Positions 1 to 8,042 of a stretch of 64,000 nt of DNA are shown here, piece by piece. Numbering within the stretch: the stretch's first letter is position 1; each line of letters opens with the position of its first letter. The notes under the pieces are model-generated. The model was not told the origin of the DNA, made no database searches, and saw only the letters and a program-made list of their open reading frames with translations. A program made the position numbers and the translations under genes. Source of the DNA: Botrimarina mediterranea (lineage in GTDB: Bacteria > Planctomycetota > Planctomycetia > Pirellulales > Lacipirellulaceae); the NCBI RefSeq assembly GCF_007753265.1, contig NZ_CP036349.1, positions 4,807,363 through 4,871,362 of the forward strand, read 5' to 3'.

Positions 1-1
1 A

Positions 2-1225
2 CCGCTGGTGACCAAGAACAGCTTTCGCCTCCTCAACACGCTCTACAACCTCGGCCCGGGGCCAGAACCGAACATGACGGTACTCTGGAGCAAGGCGCTG
101 CCGGAGGGGTTTAAACAGTTCTGCGCGAAGGTCAGTATCGACACCTCGAGCGTCCAGTACGAGTCGGACGACCAACTGCGTGCGGTCACCGGGGACGACA
201 GCGCCATCGCCTGCTGTGTTTCCGGCATGGAGATGGGCAAGTCGATGCAGTTCTTCGGCGCCCGGGTAAACCTCGCGAAGTGCCTGCTGTACGCCATCAA
301 TGGCGGTCGCGACGAGATAACCGGTGAGCAAGTCATGCCCCCCTTCGATCCTTGCCGGGGAGAGGTCCTCGACTACAACGAGGTGATGCAGCGGTTCGAT
401 GTAGCGATGGAGTGGTTGGCCCGCGTTTACGTCAACGCGATGAACTGCATCCACTACATGCACGACAAGTACGCGTACGAGCGTGTCGAAATGGCGCTGC
501 ACGACTACGCCCCAAGGCGGACGATGGCGTTCGGCATCGCCGGTCTGTCGGTGGTGGCCGACTCGCTCAGCGCGATCAAGAACGCGCGGGTGTGGCGTTA
601 CGGCGACGAGACCGGCCTGACCACCGACTACCGCGTCGAGGGCGAGTTCCCCGCCTTCGGCAACAACGATGATGAGGTGGATGGCTATGCCGCCTGGCTG
701 GTCCGTGCCTTCATGGAAAAGCTCCGCAAGCACCCCACCTACCGCAACGCGGAGCACACCCAGTCGGTGCTGACCATCACCAGCAATGTTGTCTACGGCA
801 AGAACACCGGCAGCACTCCTGACGGCCGCAAGGCCGGTGAACCCTTCGCCCCCGGCGCCAACCCGATGCACGGCCGCGACGTCGAGGGCTATGTCGCCAG
901 CGCGCTGTCGGTCGCCAAGCTGCCGTACGAAGCGGCTCGCGACGGCATCTCCCTGACCCACACTGTGATCCCCTCGGCGCTGGGCTCCTGCGAGGAGGAC
1001 CGCGTCGCTAATCTCGCCGCTTGTCTCGACGGATACTTCGGCTGCGGCGGCTTCCATATGAACGTCAATGTGCTCGACCGTGAGACTTTGCTCGACGCGA
1101 TGGAGCATCCCGAAAGGTATCCGCAGCTGACCGTGCGGGTGAGCGGCTATGCGGTCAATTTCGTGAAGCTTACGCCCGAGCAGCAGCAAGACATCGTTAG
1201 CCGCACCTTCCACGAGAAGCTTTGA
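2..1225 (+). CDS. pflB: Formate C-acetyltransferase (pyruvate formate-lyase), 3' part
   Basis: Glycyl-radical enzyme that converts pyruvate and CoA to acetyl-CoA and formate in anaerobic or microaerobic fermentation; cytoplasmic. The reading frame is open to the left edge, so about the last 407 residues of a protein usually near 760 residues are present. The adjacent active-site cysteines are seen in IACCVS (codons 212-217), and the glycyl-radical loop RVSGYAV lies near the C-terminus (Gly codon 1145-1147), which is the normal PFL layout. The first visible residues PLVTKNSFR match the middle of classical PflB, so the true start lies outside the window. The activase gene follows with a 4-base overlap, so the two are translationally coupled. 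Other glycyl-radical enzymes (glycerol dehydratase type) are less likely because of the paired Cys-Cys and the coupled PflA. Confidence 0.96.
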   Translation, partial: PLVTKNSFRLLNTLYNLGPGPEPNMTVLWSKALPEGFKQFCAKVSIDTSSVQYESDDQLRAVTGDDSAIACCVSGMEMGKSMQFFGARVNLAKCLLYAINGGRDEITGEQVMPPFDPCRGEVLDYNEVMQRFDVAMEWLARVYVNAMNCIHYMHDKYAYERVEMALHDYAPRRTMAFGIAGLSVVADSLSAIKNARVWRYGDETGLTTDYRVEGEFPAFGNNDDEVDGYAAWLVRAFMEKLRKHPTYRNAEHTQSVLTITSNVVYGKNTGSTPDGRKAGEPFAPGANPMHGRDVEGYVASALSVAKLPYEAARDGISLTHTVIPSALGSCEEDRVANLAACLDGYFGCGGFHMNVNVLDRETLLDAMEHPERYPQLTVRVSGYAVNFVKLTPEQQQDIVSRTFHEKL

Positions 1226-2022
1226 GCTCGTCTACCGACATGCCGCCTAGCGCCTGCCGCAACGTGGGCGAACCATCGGTCCGCGCTCGCGGCAGCGAGG
1301 GTTATGTTTTTAGCCACGACAACGCTTCGGCGGTCGATGGGCCTGGGCTGCGCTATGTGGTGTGGCTGATGGGCTGCATCATGCGTTGCCAGTACTGCCA
1401 CAACCCCGACTCGTGGCAGATACAACGCGACAATCAGCGGCACAGCGTCAAGAACGTACTTGCCGACGTCGAGCGGTACGGCACGTTCCTCCGGGCGGCG
1501 GGCGGCGGCTTCACCGTCTCCGGCGGCGAGCCCCTCGTGCAGGCGCCCTTCGCCATGAACCTGCTCCGCGGCGCGCGGCGGTTGGGCCTCCACACCGCCC
1601 TAGATACGAACGGCTACCTCGGCGCGAGACTGGATAACGACGAACTCGCTGACATCGATTTGGTGCTGCTCGACCTCAAGGCATTCGGCGAAGAGCATCA
1701 TCGCAACGTCACCGGCGTCAGCAACCGCACGGTCCTAGAGTTCGCGCGGCGCTTAGCAGACCTCGGCAGGCCGGCGTGGGTGCGTTTCGTGCTCGTCCCG
1801 GGTCTGACTGACGATGAAGACGACATCCGTCGCCTAGCCGACTTTGCCGCCCGTCTCACGAACGTCGAGCGGCTGGAGGTGCTGCCGTTCCATCAGATGG
1901 GCCGGCGCAAGTGGCGCGATCTCAAACTCCCTTACGCCTTAGAAGCGACCCCCGCCGCTACACACGATCAAGCCGAGGCCACCCGGACGATATTCCGCGA
2001 AGCGGGCTGCCGCGTGGGGTGA
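1222..2022 (+). CDS. pflA: Pyruvate formate-lyase activating enzyme (radical SAM)
   Basis: Radical SAM activase that uses a 4Fe-4S cluster and S-adenosylmethionine to make the glycyl radical on PflB. The cluster motif CxxxCxxC is seen as [12 protein letters not shown] near residue 53, preceded by VDGPGLR, and followed by the [11 protein letters not shown] segment typical of PFL activases. Length is about 266 residues from a TTG at 1222 that overlaps the pflB stop (TTGA). An ATG at 1240 would give 260 residues and is an equally good start; E. coli PflA is about 246 residues. No extra ferredoxin domain is present, so this is the short PflA class and not the glycerol-dehydratase activase class. 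Confidence 0.95.
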   Translation: MSSSTDMPPSACRNVGEPSVRARGSEGYVFSHDNASAVDGPGLRYVVWLMGCIMRCQYCHNPDSWQIQRDNQRHSVKNVLADVERYGTFLRAAGGGFTVSGGEPLVQAPFAMNLLRGARRLGLHTALDTNGYLGARLDNDELADIDLVLLDLKAFGEEHHRNVTGVSNRTVLEFARRLADLGRPAWVRFVLVPGLTDDEDDIRRLADFAARLTNVERLEVLPFHQMGRRKWRDLKLPYALEATPAATHDQAEATRTIFREAGCRVG

Positions 2023-2413
2023 AGCATCTGCTTCGCATTGCCCGAACCCCTACCGGCGCCACTTCCATCGATAGGCACGGCTGACGCCAACGCTAGTAAG
2101 TCTGCTCGGTACTCCCTAACGTCCGGCAGCCCCGGGAAGTGTTCTAACCCTTCGCATGACTCACGCCCGCCTGCCGCGAGTTCTCGATGCTCTGCTTGGT
2201 CGCAACTTTGTCCGCTTCATTGAAGAACCTCAGTGCCAACGGACCACGCCGCGTGGGATTCTCAAATTCAGACGGGCCTCGTTCCAGGGCGGAAGGGCGG
2301 CTGGCGTCCCAAGCATCTCGCGCGCTGGGAGAGCCGTTGACGGGAGACAGCCACCGATTTTTGCGCTCAGTCGATCCTGACGCTTCTATGCCTTCAATTC
2401 TGGCAAATGCGAT
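2023..2413. other. Intergenic stretch with no supported gene
   Basis: The genes on the two sides end here convergently (pflA on plus, the DASS transporter on minus). Short open frames exist, but they lack convincing ribosome binding sites and protein-like composition. I saw no clear intrinsic terminator. Confidence 0.5.
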
Positions 2414-3856
2414 CTACAGCCAGGGCAACGCCACCCACGCCCACGCGACCAAGACCGGTGGAGCAATGAGGCCGACCAGCAGGCCCCCGACCAATAGGTC
2501 GGTCACCCGCAGCCGCCCCATGCCGTAGACGATCGCGTTCGGGGGGGTGCTGATCGGCAGGCACATCGCCGCAGAGGCCGCCAACGCAATCGGCACCGCC
2601 ATCCTTGCGTCGCCGCCGGTCTCCTCCATCGCCGTGAGGACCGCGATCGAGATCGGCAGCAACAGGTTGGCCGTCGCCGTGTTGCTCATCAGGTTCGACA
2701 TGACGATTGTCAAATAGCTGAACACCAGCACTAGCGTCACCGCCGTCCACCCACCAACGGGCAGCCGGCCTACAGCCCAGCCCGCGAGCCCCGTGTTCTC
2801 GATCGCTACGCCCAGCGACAGGCCCCCAGTGATTAAGAGCAATATGTCCCACGGTAGGGTCCGGATGTCTGCGGCGGTGAGGATCCCCGTTGCTGTCAGG
2901 ACCGTGATTGGCACGAACGACACCAACGTTGTCGGCAGGCCGTGCAGTGGCGTCGTCATCCACAGGGCGACGGTGACGGCGAACGTTCCGACGACAACGA
3001 TCTGCTGGAGCTTCGGCGCTCGGTCCGCCGCGCTGCCGGCGTGGAAGAGCAGGTCCTCACCCCGCCGGAACGCGCCGCTGCCGAGCTGCGACGCCACAAG
3101 GAACCCCCACATGATCGCCAGCAGCACCGCCGCCGAGGGAGTCGCTAGAAGCATCCACTGCGTGAAGTTCACCTCCGAGCGCCCGACGAGCAGCCCCACC
3201 GCTATCGCGTTGGGTGGGGTCCCGATTACCGTCCCCATACCGCCCAGGTTCGCCGCGTAGGCCACGCCCAACGTGAGCGCCTTCACTAGGCGGTCCCTCT
3301 CGGGGCGGGTCGCGAACAGTGGCGCGAGCATCGCCAGTACCAAGGTCGCGGTGGCCGTGTTCGACACAAACATCGACAGCGTCGCCGTCACCAACATTAC
3401 CCCCATTAGCAGCATCGCTGGGCGCTGGCCGAAGAGCCCCAGCGCCCGGGCGGCGAGCCAACGGTCGAGCCCCGTCTTCTCCGCCGACGCCGCTAGGCAG
3501 AACCCGCCGAAGAACAGCCAGATCAGCGAGCTCCCCCATGGGGCGATGAACTGCTCCCAATCATTGGGTCCCGTCGCGTATACCCCGTCGGGCCGCCCCA
3601 GCAGCGCGATCAACAAGCCGATCGCTACTAGGCTCGTCGCGAAGGCCGGGATCGCCTCGGTCACCCACATCCCAGCTGCGAAGACCATCACAAATAGCGC
3701 CCGGTGACCCGCCTCGGTGAGACCGTCGTAGTGGGGCACAAACGCCGCCAGCGTCGCCACGACCAGGCAGGCCGCCACCGTCAGCATTGCCCGCACGTGC
3801 GAGAACTTGAACAGCCCCAGGACTTGTTCGGCGTCGCTGCGGCTGTCGTCGGCCAT
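2414..3856 (-). CDS. DASS/SLC13-family anion:Na+ symporter
   Basis: Inner-membrane transporter of the divalent anion:sodium symporter family, which imports di- and tricarboxylates (some members sulfate or phosphate). About 480 residues with many hydrophobic helices. Both inverted halves carry the hallmark SNT motif (SNTATAT and SNTATAN), each followed downstream by a proline-rich PPNA loop (GTPPNAIA and STPPNAIV), which form the Na+/substrate sites in SLC13 proteins. I chose the ATG at 3856 (MADDSRSD), which puts a short hydrophilic tail before helix 1. In-frame ATGs at 3901 and 3928 would add 15 or 24 residues without family similarity; the one at 3901 has a GGGAAG just upstream. Substrate cannot be told from sequence. 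Confidence 0.9.
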   Translation of the reverse strand: MADDSRSDAEQVLGLFKFSHVRAMLTVAACLVVATLAAFVPHYDGLTEAGHRALFVMVFAAGMWVTEAIPAFATSLVAIGLLIALLGRPDGVYATGPNDWEQFIAPWGSSLIWLFFGGFCLAASAEKTGLDRWLAARALGLFGQRPAMLLMGVMLVTATLSMFVSNTATATLVLAMLAPLFATRPERDRLVKALTLGVAYAANLGGMGTVIGTPPNAIAVGLLVGRSEVNFTQWMLLATPSAAVLLAIMWGFLVASQLGSGAFRRGEDLLFHAGSAADRAPKLQQIVVVGTFAVTVALWMTTPLHGLPTTLVSFVPITVLTATGILTAADIRTLPWDILLLITGGLSLGVAIENTGLAGWAVGRLPVGGWTAVTLVLVFSYLTIVMSNLMSNTATANLLLPISIAVLTAMEETGGDARMAVPIALAASAAMCLPISTPPNAIVYGMGRLRVTDLLVGGLLVGLIAPPVLVAWAWVALPWL

Positions 3857-4401
3857 GGTCTTGATTGGGGCGTTCAAGGGGGCAACGTGGAGGGCCCGCA
3901 TCTTCCCGCGACCGCTAAGCTGAGGCAACTACGTTACGCGATCGACGCGACGATTCACCGCACCATTGCGCCCTTACCTGCTGGGGGACTTTGCCGTCGC
4001 GGGTTCGCCCCGCACGCAGTGCTTCGCCAAAGTCTGTTGGCGGAAGGAATCGTACGGAACCACCAAGCTCGGCGCGAAGTTCGTGACGCCGCAAGAGCAG
4101 GGACCGCGTCGCCTGTCGTTTGGCTGCGCGTCGAGAGAGACGCCTCGGGAATCGGGTGCGGCCGAGGCGTTCGATGCCGTGACCCACCGAGGGGAGTGGG
4201 GGCGTCGGAAGAGACACGACCGCCCCCCCGGGTTGTTGTTGTCCGCGGGCCAGACGGGCCGAGCGAACAGAACGGGGCGAAGCCTCGACGAAAGAAACCC
4301 AATGTCGGTGTCGGGCCAACGGTTGTTCTGTTGATTCCCCAGTAGAGGCGGTCACGGATCGCCCGGTTACGGAATCTCTCAGAAGCCATTGAGGCAGCCC
4401 G
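3857..4401. other. Intergenic stretch between divergent genes
   Basis: About 545 bases separate the minus-strand DASS transporter from the plus-strand PEP-CTERM gene, so promoters for both should lie here. Overlapping open frames on both strands (about 3955-4389 minus and 3966-4334 plus) are rich in Arg, Pro and Ser and look like chance frames. No RNA gene or clean terminator recognised. Confidence 0.4.
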
Positions 4402-5070
4402 ATGCGTATCGATCGAACCTTATTGAACTTGCGATTGGCTATGGCCTTGGGCGTGGCCCTAGCGGCGGGCGTCGCCTGCGGTCGTGGCGAAGCGGCGGTG
4501 ATCTTTAGCAATCTTGGGCCGGGCGACTCGTTCTCCAGCACCGGCCGCATCGTGCAAGGGCCGGATGTCGGCGCCATCGGCGACGTCAATCAAGGTTCGA
4601 CCTTCACGGTGGGGCCGGCCGACGCCTTCTTGACGAGCTTGTCGCTAGGGATCGGCGTCAACGGCTCGCCTAATACGGGGACGGGCCCGATCGACGTGTT
4701 GATCGCCGCCGATGCCGGTGGCTCGCCGGGGGCCGTGCTGCGGACGCTATCAACAAACCTCGGCGCCACCGGCGACCAGCTCGTCACACTGCCAGACGAC
4801 GGCTCCCTTGAGCTGTCGGCGAACACCACGTACTGGGTGCTGATGGACGGCGAGGGCGGCTTTGACGGGGCTTGGCGGTTCAACGACACGGGCGATGTCG
4901 GCCTCACGGCGGGGCAGAGCGAACCGAACCCGTGGAATCCGAGGATCGACGACGAACGCTACGCCCTCCGCGTCGAGGGACGGTTCGCCGTCCCCGAGCC
5001 GACGACAGGCCTACTGGTCCTAATCGGCGTTATCGTCGGCGGTGCGTCGCGCCATCGCCGAGTTCGATAG
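4402..5070 (+). CDS. PEP-CTERM sorting domain protein, choice-of-anchor R type
   Basis: Secreted protein of 222 residues. It has an N-terminal signal peptide (Arg-rich start, hydrophobic stretch to about residue 32), a beta-rich middle with the NLGPGDSF opening seen in choice-of-anchor R domains, and a C-terminal tail made of VPEPTT, a hydrophobic helix and a basic end RHRRVR, which is the PEP-CTERM signal for exosortase processing. Function of the middle domain is unknown. A GAGG about 8 bases before the ATG supports the start. It stands alone on the plus strand. Confidence 0.85.
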   Translation: MRIDRTLLNLRLAMALGVALAAGVACGRGEAAVIFSNLGPGDSFSSTGRIVQGPDVGAIGDVNQGSTFTVGPADAFLTSLSLGIGVNGSPNTGTGPIDVLIAADAGGSPGAVLRTLSTNLGATGDQLVTLPDDGSLELSANTTYWVLMDGEGGFDGAWRFNDTGDVGLTAGQSEPNPWNPRIDDERYALRVEGRFAVPEPTTGLLVLIGVIVGGASRHRRVR

Positions 5071-5229
5071 GGCCTGAAGAACCGGGCGCCGGCGCGGCTG
5101 AGCCTTGGGGTTGAGCCGCGTTTCGGCGTGCAGTGCGTCGAAGTGTGGCCCCGTTTCGCCCGGTCACATCGCCCGAATGCTCCCCGGTACGGCGCCGAAA
5201 CCAGCCCTTAGTTGAGAGCCGAGCCACAC

Positions 5230-5487
5230 CTAGTCGCCGCTGCTCGTCTTTCGAAACCCTGCCGTACCGATGGCGAGGAGATGGAGAATCGCCCCGGGCA
5301 GAATGAACGGGATGTAACCAACCAGGGTAGAGAGCAACCAGACCGCGCCCGCGAAACGCCGCCCGTCGTAGAACTGCCCCAGCCCCGGGACTACGAGGCT
5401 AAGCAACATGGGCAAGCCGGGACGCCAGCGTGTATCGCTTCGGCTAGGGCTAGTGGTCGGTTGCGCGGCGTCCGTCGTGGCTGGCAT
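5230..5487 (-). CDS. Small membrane protein, TM2-like
   Basis: 85 residues. A charged N-terminus is followed by LVVPGLGQFYDGRR and two predicted membrane helices with a short turn. The pattern PGLGQFYxGRR-x-GA is that of TM2-like small membrane proteins common in planctomycetes; role unknown. The ATG at 5487 has GGAG 10 bases upstream (on the minus strand), and translation upstream of it in the same frame does not look like protein. Two other proteins in the window share this theme (44558-45007 and 54980-55735). Confidence 0.75.
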   Translation of the reverse strand: MPATTDAAQPTTSPSRSDTRWRPGLPMLLSLVVPGLGQFYDGRRFAGAVWLLSTLVGYIPFILPGAILHLLAIGTAGFRKTSSGD

Positions 5488-5725
5488 GGTTGAATTGCTC
5501 CAATTGCAGAAATCCTCGGCAGACTGGAATGCGAGAGCAACCATGGCGCCATCGAGTCGGCTGGCAATCGGAGAGGCTTCTGACGAAGCATTGCCGGCTC
5601 GGCGTTCCTTCGAGTTGTTGTCCCGCGAGAACGACGCGCCGCGCACTAAGTCGCGGCGATCAGGGGCTACGCTGCCCCAAGGCGGCTCGAGCGTGCCCGA
5701 GTACGGCGTGCCGCGGCGTGCGGAT

Positions 5726-7147
5726 GAGCGGGGCGTCAACCGGTGCGGTACCACGTCGGCGCAAAGGGCTTCGCCCGACAAGACGTACGGCTCGTCCCGA
5801 AAAGCGAGCCCCACGTCGTCACCCTGAACGGACCGCTGGTGGTCGAGGGCGTCGCGACCGACCGAGCGACCGGCGAGCCAATCGCCGAGTTCCAAGCGAT
5901 GCCGGTCATCGTCTTCGGCCCCAACTTCTACAGCACGCGCTACGAGGACACGGGGCAAGGCGCCGACGGACAGTACGAGCTCCCGCTCAAGGGCAGCGGC
6001 GACCCAGAAAGCAGATACCGGGTGCGGTTCGAAGCGGAGGGCTATCGCACGGTCGTCAGCGAATCGTCCTACGGCCCTCAGGACGGACGCGTCACCCTGA
6101 ACATCGCGCTCGAGCCCGCCCGGCCGCGTCGTCGATGCGGAAGGCAAGTCCGTCGCCGGCGCGATCGTCGTTGAGGGTACGTCCACCTGGGTCCCCATGT
6201 CCAAGAACAGTGAAGTCGAGTCCTAGCCCGCTTGGGCCCGAGGGAAGACTCGCCGCTCACATCGAGCGAAAGCCTGCCCGTCGAGCTCGCTCCTGGCGAG
6301 CGGCGCGACGTCATCCTCGGCGGGAGCGGCGCCGTCATCACGGGCAAGGTCGTCCCCACCAGCCGCGACGACGCCCCACTCGATCGACGCTGGTCGCTCA
6401 ACTACCTGATCAGTCGCAACCGCGGCCTCTCACCGACCGACCCCCCAAGCGGCAAAACGCCCGGGTTCTACGCCACGGGCCCCTTCCAACCGGCGTGGCT
6501 GCTCGACCCGAACTGGGGTACGCTCCTCGCGGCCCGCGCGCATCACTTCGTCAAACTCTCGCCCGACGGCGACCTCCGCGTGACCGGCTTCGCGCCGGGC
6601 GAGTACGACCTCGTCGTCCGCTTGTACGAACAGCCGGAAGGTTGTCCCCATCACCATCGACTCCTCAGGCGCTACGGACCTCGGCAACATAGAAGTCCCC
6701 TGCCGCGCCGGCTCCCGTCCGCGGACCGACATGCGGGCGTACAGCTTTACCGACGTCGAGGGCCGCGAGCGCCTCGTCGGCGACATGAGCGGACGCTACG
6801 TGCTGATGCACGTCTGGGCCAGTTGGTGCGAACCGTGCTTAGCAATGATGCCCGAGGTCGAGGCCGCTGCTCAGCGCTTCGCCACTGACAAAGCCGTCTT
6901 CGTCGGCCTGAACGTCGACCGCGACAAGCAAGCCGGGAAGGCGCTCGCCCAGCGTCGCCACTGGAACTGGGCGCAGAACTACCTCGGCGAGGACTCGGAC
7001 ATGGTGCCCCAACTCGCCGTCAGCTCTGTTCTCGTCTACTACCTCATCGGCCCCGACGGCCTGCTCGTCTACGCACGCACCGATTGGAATGAGGTGTTGT
7101 CGGAGCTGACCGAAGCGCTCCTGTCTCGCGTCAGCATGACGCCTTAA
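5726..7147 (+). pseudogene. Decayed carboxypeptidase-regulatory / TlpA-like redoxin gene
   Basis: Remnant of a secreted multidomain protein. Frame 1 from the stop at 5725 reads a carboxypeptidase-regulatory-like beta domain to about 6115. The sense then jumps frame to GRVVDAEGKSVAGAIVV and hits a stop near 6223. It returns to frame 1 from about 6232 (LPVELAPGERRDVILGG), and shifts again near 6640 into the frame that reads PITIDSSGATDLGN and then a thioredoxin/TlpA-like domain with the redox motif WASWCEPC (codons around 6812-6840), ending at 7147. At least three frame changes plus a missing 5' end make one intact protein impossible as sequenced. An independent start at 6731 could still express a 138-residue thioredoxin-like fragment. 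Sequencing error is the alternative explanation. Confidence 0.72.
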
Positions 7148-7557
7148 TGCGAGACACGTAATTACGGGACCAGAGCTACGCGCAGTTCTCTGAACTGGGA
7201 CGTGCCGGTGGGGTCTGTCGTGCTTTCAGGACGGTCGTGGTAGATATCGATCCGCCCATCGTCACATGGCAAGTCTTTATTGGTACATTCGCGCCGGAGT
7301 TCTGACTCGGTTTCCGCTGACGTCGAGCTCAGACGGTCCCCCTCCTTCTTGGCCCATTAATTTACGACCCTCTGTCCAAAGCGGACGGCGGATGAATCGG
7401 TTCCGCGGGGCCGGTGGTTGTCGTCGCCCGGTTCGGATAGTCTCAAGAGGGCGCTATCCTAGGAGCCGGTCCACGATGTCCTGCAACGGCACCCTCTATC
7501 GGCGTTCCTACGGCAAGACTTGCAAGCGTGCCCGCAACTTAAGCTGGTATTCCTACT
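7148..7557. other. Intergenic stretch with no supported gene
   Basis: About 410 bases between the decayed redoxin gene and the ArsR regulator. I see no gene, RNA or strong repeat. It should contain the promoter for the ArsR gene. Confidence 0.4.
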
Positions 7558-7923
7558 GTGGCTAAGAGCAAAACCTCTAAAGCGACTCCGACCGTTGGCG
7601 AGCACGCCGCAAGCCGTCCGCTGAAACCGTTGGACATGGAGGCGCTAAGCACGGCGGCCGATTGCCTGCGGGCTCTGGCGCACCCGGTCCGCATCCGCAT
7701 GTCGCAGCTTTTGCTGCACGACCGCTACACGGTCGGCGAGCTTGCCGAAGACTGCGGCGTGCTTGAGAACGTCGCGTCGGAGCACCTGCGGCTAATGCAG
7801 CGATGCGGCTTCTTCACCAGCGAACGTGAAGGCCGCCGTGTTTACTACCGCGTCGCCGAGCCGCACCTGGAGCGACTGCTCGACTGCATCGAGGGTCGCT
7901 TCCAGTCGGGTAAGGCGAAGTAG
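7558..7923 (+). CDS. ArsR-family winged-helix transcriptional regulator
   Basis: 121-residue cytoplasmic DNA-binding protein. The winged helix spans about residues 30-110: ALAHPVRIRM (helix 1), TVGELAEDCGVLENVASEHLRL (helix-turn-helix) and REGRRVYYRV (wing), the standard ArsR/SmtB arrangement. The metal-binding ELCVCDL motif of arsenic or zinc sensors is absent; there is a single Cys in the recognition region and one near the end (LDCIEG), so a metal role is not supported. The start is a GTG at 7558 with a poor ribosome binding site; an ATG at 7636 would remove 26 residues but keep the whole domain. It lies 119 bases upstream of the rhamnosidase gene on the same strand, so it may regulate or simply precede it. 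Confidence 0.85.
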   Translation: MAKSKTSKATPTVGEHAASRPLKPLDMEALSTAADCLRALAHPVRIRMSQLLLHDRYTVGELAEDCGVLENVASEHLRLMQRCGFFTSEREGRRVYYRVAEPHLERLLDCIEGRFQSGKAK

Positions 7924-8042
7924 CGCTAGGTGCGAAGCGACGGATTGCTGCGCATATGGGCGCGCTTGCGGTTTTTTCTCGGCGTTAGCCACGGTCCAAT
8001 GGACGGCTCATTGCCGAAGCTACTTCTCAATAAGTCACCGCT

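Noticed and set aside
3955-4389. Overlapping open frames on both strands in the DASS/PEP-CTERM gap
   Set aside because: Protein composition (Arg/Pro/Ser/Gly rich) and lack of ribosome sites do not support coding; a decayed repeat cannot be ruled out.
7940-7980. Possible terminator after the ArsR gene (T-run near 7973)
   Set aside because: The stem before the T-run is only about four pairs, so the T-run alone is not enough.
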